Source: Lethocerus indicus
Taxonomy: Eukaryota; Arthropoda; Insecta; Hemiptera; Belostomatidae
Reading direction: 5' to 3'
DNA length: 64,000 nucleotides
NCBI GenBank assembly: GCA_019843655.1
Contig: JACDQD010000009.1
Span: 25,551,580 to 25,615,579, forward strand
This document shows positions 34,589 to 47,056 of the stretch, piece after piece. The position numbers were made by a program, and so were the translations under genes. Under the pieces are notes generated by a model. It worked only from the letters and a program-made list of their open reading frames with translations. It did not search any database and was not told the DNA's origin. How positions within the stretch are numbered: the first letter of the stretch is position 1; each line of letters begins with the position of its first letter.

Positions 34589-34786
34589 CTGTAGGTTCGT
34601 CAAGGTTTCTGTCACATCTCCTTTCTGCCGCCGGTTTGGTCTTTTGCTAGACCGGTTTCACGGGCCGCTCGCCGTCTTCAGTAGCGCCCCCCGTGTCACT
34701 GTCACTGTTGTGGCACTTTGGATGTTTTTTTGGCCATCCTCACTTCAGCACTGTCACTTTCACACGTACTGTAATGTCTGTCAGTC

Positions 34787-34830
<44 letters not shown>

Positions 34831-35260
34831 GTTATTGTTATTGGGGGTTATTTATGTTTGTCTTCGATTTTGTTAATCCGTTTCTCTAAGTGTGAGTCAG
34901 ATTGATCTGAAGGGGGAGGGTGTGATCCTTTAATAGGATTACAGGTGTAAATATCGCCTCATTTCTGGTAATTAATTTTCTCATTTATAATATTTGTTTT
35001 TCTCATATTTGAAGATCTCCGGGTTTTCTACAGTGTCCAATTCTTTTCCTTTTTTTTTACCCGGGTGTTTAATAATATCAAAAAAATCTTTCTTTCTTAA
35101 AAAAACCTCTTCAGGTATTTATTATATGGTTGGCGAAAGGTCTAGGAAAAGACCAAAAAACGGCAGCGAGAGAGAGAGGAGGAGACACAGAAACATCACG
35201 AAACCTACAGTAGTATATTCCACAACACCTCGCAGACCACACACACACAGTGATATCGAA
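34589..35260 (-). mobile_element. Family A element with TA tract and internal module
   Basis: Short end left (CTGTAGGTTCGTCAAGG). Left arm has the variant hairpin TGGTCTTTTGCTAGACCG. Then (TA)n at 34790-34828, the module TTTATGTTTGTCTTCGATTT ... TAAGTGTGAGTCAGATTGAT, about 200 bp of unique filler, then the right arm and long end CCTCGCAGACCACACACACA...GATATCGAA. Confidence 0.8.
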
Positions 35261-35479
35261 TATTTTATAGTTATGCAGTTAAATGTCAATTATTTTTAAC
35301 AACTTCACGAAAGATTTTCGGTAATTGGCGGACCGTTGAGCGGACCGAAATTCTTCAACATTAAACAGCGACGTCAATAGTCTATAATCTCTAATTGCAA
35401 CCTTAAACCGAACCGAAGTTATTGATATTACGCCGTCGGCTGTATTAATGGGGGGGCCCCCCAATAACTCTATAGTTGT

Positions 35480-35773
35480 TGTAGGTTCGTGATATTTGTG
35501 TCACATCTCTCTCGCCCCGGTTCGGTCTTTTGTACGTGTGTAAGTGACAGTGCAGTGCAGTGCAGTGAGGATGCACCCTGAAAAACATACAAAGTGGCAC
35601 AACAGTGACTACTGACACACAGTGTGCTACTGAAGACGGCGAGCGGCCCGTGAAACCGCAGTCTAGCAAAAGACCAAACACGGCAGCGAGAGAGAGGAGG
35701 AGACAGAAACATCACGAACCTACAGTAGTATATTCCACAACCCCTCGCAGACCACACACACAGTGATATTAAA
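35480..35773 (-). mobile_element. Compact family A element with imperfect flanking repeat
   Basis: Short end GTAGGTTCGTGAT at left, reduced left arm, right arm, and complete long end ...CACACACACAGTGATATTAAA at right. Flanks CTATAGTTGT (35470-35479) and CTATGGTTAT (35774-35783) match at 8 of 10 and abut both termini. This is consistent with an aged target duplication. Confidence 0.8.
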
Positions 35774-35936
35774 CTATGGTTATTCAGATGAGACCGACCG
35801 GTAGCACAACAAGTAATAGTTTTTTTTTTACCTTTTTTTTTCACAATTAACTATTTACAGTTTGTCTAATGTCTAAGAAACCACCCATTGATTGGGCGCT
35901 TTTGACACGATTTAACTACCGGAGATGGATATAAGG

Positions 35937-36180
35937 GCCGGTGGAGTTTAAGCCGTCCCAATGGGGGTTGATAAAGGGACGGGTAGAATAGGAAAAGGGA
36001 TTAGACACGAGTGGATTGGGATGAGGAGAAAGGCGGGATTTTGCGACTTGGTCGGGGTATGTTGAGAGGTCATTGTGGATTTTGTCTGGTTGGAAACATA
36101 CCCGGGGGTGAGCATTAAGTATGTTGCGAAGTACTTTCGATTGAAATCACTGTCGGTTTGAATATCGCTTTTTGTACACT
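35937..36180 (+). repeat. Family D partial copy
   Basis: Contains GGGACGGGTAGAATAGGAAA, GGTATGTTGAGAGGTCATTG, TCTGGTTGGAAACATACCCG and GAGCATTAAG, in the order seen at 20930-21100 and 55390-55520. Confidence 0.7.
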
Positions 36181-36268
36181 CTCTAGCAAAAGAGTTACTT
36201 TGCAAAAGAGTACTCTTTGTTATTTGTGAGGTCAATTTCGATGTCCGTTCTAGTAACGGCCCTAAGAG

Positions 36269-37177
36269 TCCAAATTTCCTGTCTCCTCTCTCGCTGCTGG
36301 TTCGGTCTTTTGCTAGACCGGTTTCACGGGCCGCTCGCCATCTTCAGTAGCGCCTGTGTTACTGTCACTTTATTAATTCGTCTCCTCTCTCGCTGGTTCG
36401 GTCTTTTGCTAGACCGGTTTCACGGGCCGCTCGCCATCTTCAGTAGCGCCCTGTGTTACTGTCACTTTATTAATTCGTCTCTCTCGCTGCTGGTTTGGTC
36501 TTTTGCTAGACCGGTTTGTCGGGCCGCTCGCCATCTTCAGTAGCGCCCTGTGTCAGTAGTCACTGTTGTGGCACTTTGGACGTTTTTTTGTGCATCCTCA
36601 CTGCACTGCACTTCCCACTGTCACTTTCACACGTACTGTAGTATTTGTCAGTTGTATATGTATGAATTATGTTTGTTTTAGTGCAGTGAGGATGCCAAAA
36701 AAACGTCCTGAAGTGGCGACAGTGACAGAGTGACAGTAACACAGGGCGCTACTGAAGATGGCGAGCGGCCCGACAAAGTGACACACAGCGCTACTGAAGA
36801 TGGCGAGCGGCCGAAAACCGGTCTAGCAAAAGACCGAACCAGCGAGAGGAGACGAATTAATAAAGTGACAGTAACACAGGGCGCTACTGAAGATGGCGAG
36901 CGGCCTAAACCGGTCTAGCAAAAGACCGAACCACAGCGAGAGGAGACGAATTAATAAAGTGACAGTAACACAGGGCGCTACTGAAGATGGCGAGCGGCCC
37001 GTGAAACCGGTCTAGCAAAAGACCGAACCACAGCGAGAGGAGACGAATTAATAAAGTGACAGTAACACAGGGCGCTACTGAAGATGGCGAGCGGCGGCCC
37101 GTGAAACCGGTCTAGCAAAAGACCGAACCGGCAGCGAGAGGAGACAGAAACATCACGGTATATTCCAAATTTTCTGT
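36269..37177. mobile_element. Family A palindrome with internal tandem arms
   Basis: About three left-arm units (spacing about 95-115 bp, linked by ACTGTCACTTTATTAATTCG) face four right-arm units (spacing about 95-110 bp) around a centre near 36660. Bracketed by TCCAAATTTCCTGT (36269) and TCCAAATTTTCTGT (37164), 13 of 14 matching. Part of the left repeat may be the element's own TTCTGTCTCC. Distal ends on both sides are lost. Confidence 0.8.
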
Positions 37178-37800
37178 TCAAAAGTCGATTCTTTTGACTG
37201 TCTGTTGTGGGGATTCGAGGCGGGAAAAAGACCGATTTCAGACTTTATGTTAATATTTGAAAAGGCTTTTCAATTGTACACCGTTGAAAGAGTTTTTCGG
37301 GGGGGGGGGGGGGGCGTCGAAATGACCGACTATTAAAAATTTTGTCAGCCCCCGATGTGGGCCGCTATACTATGTATTCATTCGGCCAGCTGTCGCGTGG
37401 GGGGTGGTGGCTGGTGGCCCCCCACCCCCCTACAAAAACTGGGGTAAGTGCCGGTTAGGGTAGGGTAGGGTAGGGTAGGGTAGGGCCTACCTGGTGAGAG
37501 GTAGGAACTCTCTGTTTTGTCCAATTATCCCGGCGACGTTTTAACTTGTCTAACTTCGTGACATCACTTGCTCTCCACTCTCCACTCTGCCTACTGACAT
37601 CACTAGACGAGAAAATTGCTTTTTTTTTTTTACTCATCCGGGCCTCTCAACTCATCCATGACTCATCCGTCCAATCTCTCGATATCCTCCTGTCAAATTA
37701 TACATCGAACGGTGCAGTCTAATTGACAATTTGAATGCAATTCACTCGGACTCCAACCATAGTTTTTTTTTTCTGTCGAAACATTCATTCTCTCTTATAA
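37178..37800. other. Low-copy DNA with G-rich tracts
   Basis: G16 run at 37299-37314 and six TAGGG units at 37456-37485, both quadruplex-capable. The rest is unremarkable. Confidence 0.7.
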
Positions 37801-38618
37801 TACATTCAGAATTAATTTATTACTATTTGTCGCCTCTAATCCGGGGATATTTATTTATTCGCCCCCCAATCGTGAAACATCCCCCTTTTTTTCTCCTCCT
37901 CCCTACTGCACAAAAAAACCCTAAACTTACTTCGGATCAAGTAAGTTTCAGATCAGCGAAAGTCAAAAACACACCCCCCCCCACAAATAGTTCAATAGTC
38001 GACTAGTTCAGTGAAAGGTGAACGATTAATAAATCGTCTATTTAAAACCCTCTGGATGAATTTTTACCACGTTGGATACTAATTCCGAACATATCCTGTC
38101 GACAGCATAGCTTTTACTGTCCGATTTATTGTATAATACATTCAGAATTAATTTATTCCTCTCTGTCGCCTCTAATCACGGGGGGGATATTTATTTATTC
38201 GCCCCCGCCAATCGTGAAACATCCCCCTTTTTTTCTCCTCCTCCCTACTGCACAAAACACCCTAAACTTACTTCGGATCAAGTAAGTTTCAGATCAGCCA
38301 AAGTCAAACCCCCCCCCCCCCAAATAGTTCAATAGTCGACTAGTTCAGTGAACGGTGAACTATTAATAAATCGTCTATTTAAAACCCTCTGGATGAATTT
38401 TTGCCACGTTGGATACTAATTCCGAACATATCCTGTCGACAGCATAGCTTTTACTGTCCGATTTATTGTATAATACATTCAGAATTAATTTATTCCTCTC
38501 TGTCGCCTCTAATCCGGGGGGGATATTTATTTATTCGCCCCCCCAAACGTGAAACATCCCCCTTTTTTTTGTCCTCCTCCCTACTGCACAAAACACCCTA
38601 AACTTACTTGGGATCAAT
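37801..38618. repeat. 336/337-bp tandem repeat, 2.4 copies
   Basis: TACATTCAGAATTAATTTAT starts at 37801, 38137 and 38474. Each complete unit carries a perfect hairpin AAACTTACTT-CGGATC-AAGTAAGTTT (37923 and 38264). The third unit breaks at 38610-38617, inside that hairpin. Frames of 66-91 codons along it are repeat translations. Confidence 0.93.
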
Positions 38619-38625
38619 TTTATTC

Positions 38626-40275
<1,650 letters not shown>

Positions 40276-41057
40276 TTTAATATCACTGTTTTGTGGCCTG
40301 CCAGGGTTGTGGAATATACCGTAGGTTCGTCATGTTTCTGTCTCTCCTTCGAGACCGGTTTCACGGGCCGTTCGCCACATCTTCAGTAGCGAGGATCGCA
40401 CCCTCCCAACCGCCGCCGCACCACACCATCCCTTCCAGTGACTGACACAGGGCGCTACTGAAGATGGCGAGCGGCCGACAAACCGGTCTAGCAAAAGACC
40501 AGAACACAGCGAGAGGAGACGAATTAATAAAGTGATTATAACACAGCGCTACTGAAGATGGCGAGCGGCCGACAAACCGGTCTAGCAAAAGACCGAACCA
40601 GCGAGAGAGGAGACGAATTAATAAAGTGACAGTAACACAGCGCTACTGAAGATGGCGAGCGGCCGACAAACCGGTCTAGCAAAAGACCAAACCGGCAGCG
40701 AGAGGAGACGAATTAATAAAGTGACAGTAACACAGCGCTACTGAAGATGGCGAGCGGCCGACAAACCGGTCTAGCAAAAGACCAAACCACAGCGAGAGGA
40801 GACGAATTAATAAAGTGACAGTAACACAGCGCTACTGAAGATGGCGAGCGGCCGACAAACCGGTCTAGCAAAAGACCGAACCAGCGAGAGGAGACGAATT
40901 AATAAAGTGACAGTAACACAGCGCTACTGAAGATGGGGCGAGCGGCCGACAAACCGGTCTAGCAAAAGACCAAACCACAGCGAGAGAGGAGACGAATTAA
41001 TAAAGTGACAGTAACACAGCGCTACTGAAGATGGCGAGCAAAAGACACCTCGTACAG
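40276..41057 (+). mobile_element. Family A element with 94-bp internal tandem array
   Basis: Long end TTTAATATCACTGTTTTGTGG at left, short left arm, a module piece (GAGGATCGCACCCTCCCAAC), then right-arm units. The word GACGAATTAATAAAGTGA recurs with GAATTA at 40521, 40615, 40710, 40804, 40896 and 40994 (92-98 bp apart). Each unit holds CGCTACTGAAGATGGCGAGC and ACCGGTCTAGCAAAAGACC. The right terminus is degenerate (CCTCGTACAG). Confidence 0.85.
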
Positions 41058-41946
41058 GTATTCCGGCCTAATAATATTCTATTCAATTGCCGCTATGTGT
41101 GATTCCTAACATGGCGAGCGGCCGCAGTAAATGTAATATTTCCGGTAGACAGTGGCGTAATTTACTTGGCGTAACACTGAGGCGTCTCGTCAGTGTTAAG
41201 GGAGGAACAATAGTGGGTGGGCGAGAATTAGAAGTGGTCGGCTGTCGGAAAATATCGCCGGGATCGATAACGATTTTCATCCCCGTCGCGATAAGGGGGG
41301 GAGAGAGAGCGCTATTTGGAATTTCCTTTTCGGGGAACAGAAAAATCGGGGATGAATTCTAGCCCCGGGTAAAGCCCGCCCACCCCCGGCTGCAGTTATC
41401 ACCGGCACGCTCGGATTTAATAACCGGTAAAAGGGTGTAAATGCAGCGCCGGCCGGCTGATTGTTGGCTGGAAAGAAAGCTTTCCGAGTCGGAAAAGGCC
41501 GGCTTTTCATTTTTTTCCGAGTTGTTTTCCAAAATCCCCGCTCATCCTCTCGTTCCCGCCCACTCATCCCCTCATCCACCTCCTCATCCTCATCCTCCTC
41601 CTCATCCATTGTTTTACCCGACCAACTGGGGCCCTCCTTCAACTCCTCCACCGCACAGAAAATGGAGTATTTCCATGAATTTTAAAATGTATCCAGTTTT
41701 TTTTTTTACAAGTGTCCCGTCGTAATATATAGGATAGGATTTAATTTTTTGATTCCGCAATATTAACAAAAATCGTACCTTGGAAAAGCACTTTTTTTTA
41801 TATCTACCTAAAAGAATTGCAGGAACTATAAAAGCTATCTGATTGATTAAACGGATAAACCGATTATTCCGACTTACTAGACTCGTTTTTCAAGAACCTG
41901 AAGGGCGTTACTTTGGCCAGTATTCCTAAACGCTTATTATTATTAA
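41058..41946. other. Low-copy DNA with CpG-rich patch
   Basis: A stray family A fragment (ATGGCGAGCGGCCGC) lies at 41110-41124. At 41260-41660 overlapping frames run on both strands. A CATCCTCCTC-type pyrimidine tract at 41570-41610 explains them. No gene called. Confidence 0.5.
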
Positions 41947-42587
41947 TTTAATATACCCGTTTTGTGGTCTGCGAGGGTTGGAATATACCCGTAGGTTCGT
42001 GATGTTTCTGTCTCCTCTCTCGCTGCCGGTTAGGCCTTCGCTAGACCGGTTTTCGGCCGCTCGCCCCATCTTCAGTAGCGCCCTGAGGATGCCCCCAAAC
42101 ATCCCCAAAGTGCCCCAAAGTGAGAGTAACACAGCGATACTGAAGACGGGGCGAAAGACCGGTCTAGCGAAAGACCGAACTGGCAGCGAGAGGAGGAGAC
42201 AGAAACATGACCGCTCTCGCCGGTCTATCGCTAGACCGGTTTTGCGGGCCGCTCGCCATCTTCAGTAGCGCTGTGTCAGTAGTCACTGTCAGCACTTTGG
42301 ATGTGTTTCGTGGGGCATCCTCACTGCACTGCACTGTCACTTTCACACATACTGTAGTGTCTGTCAGTATGTCAGTCGTCTATATATATATATGTGTTCT
42401 GTTATTGTTATTGGGGGTTATTTATGTTTGTCTTCGGATTTTGTCAATCCGTTTTCTAAGTGTGAGTCAGATTGATCGGAAGGGGATGATGGTGGTGAGG
42501 CGGCGGTTGGGGAGGGCGCGATCCTCGCTACTGAAGATGGCGAACGGCCAAACCTCAGCGAGAGACAGAAACGACGCGAACCAACAG
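41947..42587 (+). mobile_element. Family A element, subfamily 2 end
   Basis: Left terminus TTTAATATACCCGTTTTGTG, then GTCTGCGAGGGTTGGAATAT, and arms with hairpin variants CGGTCTAGCGAAAGACCG (42160) and CGGTCTATCGCTAGACCG (42221). A second left arm, a short TA run, the TAAGTGTGAGTCAGATTGAT module (42457), and short end GCGAACCAACAG follow. It appears to be two elements nested or fused. Confidence 0.78.
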
Positions 42588-42835
42588 AAAACGATATTTA
42601 AAGCGTACACCGTATTAATTATATCCCCTATAGATATTGACTCTCGATAGTAACTGAATGAAAACAAGTGTTCTAGCTCAATTCACCGACAATTGGCGTT
42701 GTACATTTTTACAGTACAAAAATTAAATAATGGCCTTTATTCGGTCATTTTCGACCTCCGCTGGACGCAAAATTAATAAATTTGCGATAATAAAAAGCGA
42801 AATTCGGACGGAAACGCTCACTTCGTTTTACCGTC

Positions 42836-44452
42836 TTTTAGCTTTTTATTGACACACACAAACATAATTCAACCGATTGTCGATGTAATTTTTTATACCG
42901 AATCTTTCACAGAAAGGACCAAATATTGACGCGAAAGATGTTGACGCAATTAAAAAATATTTATAACGCGCCATTTGTCGGTGAATTGAGCGATTAATTG
43001 GTTGTCAACCCGATTCTTTTATTAGTTGTCAACCTACGGTTACGGTATTGATGCATTGTTGGAGACAAAATTGAATTAGCTTTTAGCTTTTTATAGACAC
43101 ACACAAACACAATTCAACCGATTGTCGATGTAATTTTTTATACCGAATCTTTCACAGAAAGGACCAAATATTGACGCAATTAAAAAATATGTACAACGCG
43201 CCATTTGTCGGTGAATTGAGCGATTAATTGGTTGTCAACCCGATCCATTTATCGTTATCAACCTACGGTTACGGTATTGATGCATTGTTGGAGACAAAAT
43301 TGAATTAACTTTTAGCTTTTTATTGACACACACAAACACAATTCAACCGATTGTCGATGTAATTTTTTATACCGAATCTTTCACAGAAAGGACCAAATAT
43401 TGACGCAATTAAAAAATATGTACAACGCGCCATTTGTCGGTGAATTGAGCGATTAATTGGTTGTCAACCCGATTCTTTTATTAGTTGTCAACCTACGGTT
43501 ACGGTATTGATGCATTGTTGGAGACAAAATTCAATTAGCTTTTAGCTTTTTATTGACACACACAATTCAACCGATTGTCGATGTAATTTTTCATACAGAA
43601 CGTTTCACAGAAAGGACCAAATATTGACGCAATTAAAAAATATGTACAACGCGCCATTTGTCGGTGAATTGAGCGATTAATTGGTTGTCAACCCGATTCT
43701 TTTATTAGTTGTCAACCTACGGTTACGGTATTGATGCATTGTTGGAGACAAAATTGAATTAGCATTTAGCTTTTATAGACACACAAACACAATTCAACCG
43801 ATTGTCGATGTAATTTTTTATACCGAATCTTTCACAGAAAGGACCAAATATTGACGCAATTAAAAAATATGTACAACGCGCCATTTATCGGTGAATTGAG
43901 CGATTATTTGGTTGTCGACCCGATTCTTTTATTAGTTGTCAACCTACGGTTACGGTATTGATGCAGTGTTGGGGGACAAAAATTGAATTAACATTTAGCT
44001 TTTTATTGACACACACAAACACAATTCAACCGATTGTCGATGTAATTTTTTATACCGAATCTTTCACAGAAAGGACCAAATATTGACGCAATTAAAAAAT
44101 ATGTACAACGCGCCATTTGTCGGTGAATTGAGCGATTAATTGGTTGTCAACCCGATTCTTTTATTAGTTGTCAACCTACGGTTACGGTATTGATGCATTG
44201 TTGGAGACAAAATTGAATTAACTTTTAGCTTTTTATAGACACACACAAACATAATTCAACCGATTGTCGATGTAATTTTTTATACCGAATCTTTCACAGA
44301 AAGGACCAAATATTGACGCAATTAAAAAATATGTACAACGCGCCATTTGTCGGTGAATTGAGCGATTAATTGGTTGTCAACCCGATTCTTTTATTAGTTG
44401 TCAACCTACGGTTACGGTATTGATGCATTGTTGGGGGACAAAATTGAATTAG
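42836..44452. repeat. Tandem array of about 229 bp, seven units
   Basis: Unit starts (TTTTAGCTTTTTATTGACAC or variant) lie at 42836, 43081, 43310, 43540, 43764, 43993 and 44223. Each unit contains CAACCGATTGTCGATGTAAT, AGAAAGGACCAAATATTGAC, AACGCGCCATTTGTCGGTGA and two GTTGTCAAC words 24 bp apart in most units. The first unit has an extra piece near 42936. Confidence 0.95.
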
Positions 44453-44770
44453 CGATTTAATTCGTTCCGAAACCCTCACAAGTCGCAACCCCGATCAACG
44501 CTCGAAGACGCGGAGTTGTGTGTTTCCGAGTTTTGTCTCTTATAAGACCGTTGACTTTGATATTTAATTGTTTCCAATTGTAATTTTGACTTTCACAGCG
44601 AGTTCTGTCGAAAGGGCTGAAGCAATTTCGATTCGAGAAAACGGCTTTTCGAAAACGGCCAAACAACGAACGCTGGCGGCGCTTTAAGTTCCGAAATACA
44701 GTGCGCTTCTTTAGCACTGGAGGGGTTGGTGGGGGGTGGGTGCCCTTAAATGTACCTTAATGCACCAATC

Positions 44771-44810
<40 letters not shown>

Positions 44811-45267
44811 CGTGTGAAAAGAAAGAAGGGGAGAAAATAGAATGGCGTAAATGCGTAGCACATCCATTAACGGTCTTCAGTGAGCACCACTCGCCATATT
44901 TCCTACATCCGAGACAAATTCATATCAATCTAAGGGTTTTTTCCCCCCCCCACCCTTAATCGTTCCTTTCGAGTACGCACACTCGTAGGGGTGAATACGT
45001 GATGAAAATTGAAAAAAATCCATTATATTTCGATAAACTCTACTAAAATGCCGATAAACCTTTTTTGTCCTTTATTATTTCGCGCATATATTCCCGGATT
45101 GTATAATATTCGAGTGGATATTCATCGATATATTTATAAACAAGTAACTACTTTCTGACCGGTAAGCGGCAATTTCGCGATTCCTGGGAAAAAAATAAAA
45201 TTCAATTTGTACCCCAATCAATGTACTCAAATGTAATAATATAACCGAGTGTGAAGGCAAAATATAA
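44453..45267. other. Low-copy DNA with a (TA)n tract
   Basis: TA tract at about 44774-44809. The 86-codon minus frame 44457-44717 overlaps the array edge and is not recognised. Confidence 0.55.
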
Positions 45268-45280
45268 CAAAAGATATTAT
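45268..45280 (+). repeat. 13-bp direct repeat flanking family A, left
   Basis: CAAAAGATATTAT, repeated perfectly at 46817-46829. The two copies touch the family A termini TTTAATATCACTG and CTTACAG with no gap. Confidence 0.85.
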
Positions 45281-46816
45281 TTTAATATCACTGTGTGTCT
45301 GGTCTGCGAGGGGTTGTGGAATACTACCCCGTAGGTTCGTGATGTTTCTCTGTCTACTCCCCTCTCTCGCTGGCGGAATTGGTCTTTTGCTAGACCGGTT
45401 TTTACGGTCCGCCGCCGCTCGCCATCTTCAGTAGCGCCCCGTGTCAGCACTTTGGATGTTTTTCGGGGCATCGCAGTGACGATGCCTACAGTACTGTAGA
45501 CTACAGTACATGTGAAAGTGATACAGTGGGCAGGCCTATAGTCCTGTAGACTACAGTACATGTGAAAGTGATACAGTGGGCAGTGGAGGATGCCTACAGT
45601 ACTGTAGACTACAGTACATGTGAAAGTGATACAGTGGGCAGTGGAGGATGCCTACAGTACTGTAGACTACAGTACATGTGAAAGTGATACAGTGGGTAGG
45701 TATAAGTCCTATAGACTACAGTACATGTGAAAGTGATAAGTGGCAGTGGAGGCCTATAGTCCTGTAGACTACAGTACATGTGAAAGTGATACAGTGGGCA
45801 GGCCTATAGTCCTGTAGACTACAGTACATGTGAAAGTGATACAGTGGGCAGTGAGGATGCCTATAGTCCTGTAGACTACAGTACATGTGAAAGTGATACA
45901 GTGGGCAGTGAGGATGCCTATAGTCCTGTAGACTGCAGTACATGTGAAAGTGATACAGTGGGCAGGCCTATAGTCCTGTAGACTACAGTACATGTGAAAG
46001 TGATACAGTGGGCAGTGAGGATGCCTATAGTCCTGTAGACTGTAGACTACAGTACACGTGAAAGTGATACAGTGGGCAGTGAGGATGCCTATAGTCCTGT
46101 AGACTACAGTACATGTGAAAGTGATACAGTGGGCAGTGAGGATGCCTACAGTCCTGTAGACTACAGTACATGTGAAAGTGATACAGTGGGCAGGCCTATA
46201 GTCCTGTAGACTACAGTACATGTGAAAGTGATACAGTGGGCAGGCCTATAGTCCTGTAGACTACAGTACATGTGAAAGTGATACAGTGGGCAGGCCTATA
46301 GTGAGGATGCCTAGTACTTGTGAAAGTGATACAGTGGGCAGTGAGGATGCCTACAGTCCTGTAGACTACAGTACATGTGAAAGTGATACAGTGGGCAGGC
46401 CTATAGTCCTGTAGACTACAGTACATGTGAAAGTGACAGTGGGCAGTGAGGATGCCTACAGTCCTGTAGACTACAGTACATGTGAAAGTGATACAGTGGG
46501 CAGTGGAGGATGCCTACAGTACCTGTAGACGTGAAAGTGATACAGTGGGCAGTGGAGGATGCCTACAGTACCAGTGGGCACAGTACTGACACGTGAAAGT
46601 GATACAGTGGGCAGTGAGGATGCCTACAGTCCTGTAGACTACAGTACATGTGAAAGTGATACAGTGGGCAGTGAGGATGTCCGAAAAACATCTAAAGTGC
46701 TAACAGTGACTACTGACGCAGCGCTACTGAAGATGGCGAGCGGCCCGTGAAACCGGTCTAGCAATAGACCAAACCGGCGGCGAGAGAGAGGAGACAGAAA
46801 CATCACGAACTTACAG
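45281..46816 (+). mobile_element. Family A element with precise ends and a large internal array
   Basis: The best-defined family A copy. Long end TTTAATATCACTGTGTGTCT, left arm with hairpin GGTCTTTTGCTAGACC, then a 1.2-kb internal array, right arm with GCGCTACTGAAGATGGCGAG, and short end CACGAACTTACAG. Perfect 13-bp direct repeats at both edges. No transposase or reverse transcriptase frame, so non-autonomous. Confidence 0.88.
45475..46675. repeat. Array of 49-59 bp units inside family A
   Basis: About 23 units of CCTGTAGACTACAGTACATG, TGAAAGTGATACAGTGGGCA, with or without a GTGAGGATGCC linker, giving two unit lengths. CTACAGT and its inverse ACTGTAG sit in each unit. Minus frames of 71-150 codons translate the array (repeated CSLQDY/HCITFTC) and are not genes. 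Confidence 0.93.
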
Positions 46817-47056
46817 CAAAAGATATTATATAAACGCTTCCAGGATGGTTTACCGTGGACGGAATTATCAGTAACAGAAGTCAGGATCCTGACGAGGGAA
46901 ATGAGGAACCCTTTTCCTCCAGGAGAACCCGCTAAGTCATCGCCAGTTTTAAAGACTTCCAGCGTCTTTCAGAACCCCGAAGACGGAGAGACCAATAACA
47001 GGCCGAAGATGCACAAAACAACCCCGAGAACCCGAGAGATAGGCGGTATTGATTAG
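46817..47056 (+). CDS. Possible exon abutting family A
   Basis: 79 codons open from CAA at 46817, immediately after CTTACAG (acceptor-like, supplied by family A), to TAG at 47054. The translation is varied and hydrophilic (KRFQDGLPWTELSVTEVRIL, later NPEDGETNNRPKMHK), with an internal ATG at 46901. GC content is higher than in the surroundings. The 13-bp target repeat forms its first codons. GCG|GTATTG near the end could be a donor. No family recognised. Confidence 0.28.
   Translation, partial: QKILYKRFQDGLPWTELSVTEVRILTREMRNPFPPGEPAKSSPVLKTSSVFQNPEDGETNNRPKMHKTTPRTREIGGID

Noticed and set aside
37456..37485. Interstitial telomere
   Set aside because: TAGGG is not a permutation of TTAGG or TTAGGG, and only six units are present.
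40276..41057. CRISPR-like regular repeat spacing
   Set aside because: The whole 94-bp unit is repeated, so there are no unique spacers. The context is eukaryotic and the units derive from family A arms.
45716..46426. Minus frames of 71-150 codons with repeated CSLQDY/HCITFTC peptides
   Set aside because: Translation of the 49-59 bp array inside family A. Unit lengths are not multiples of three and the frame drifts.
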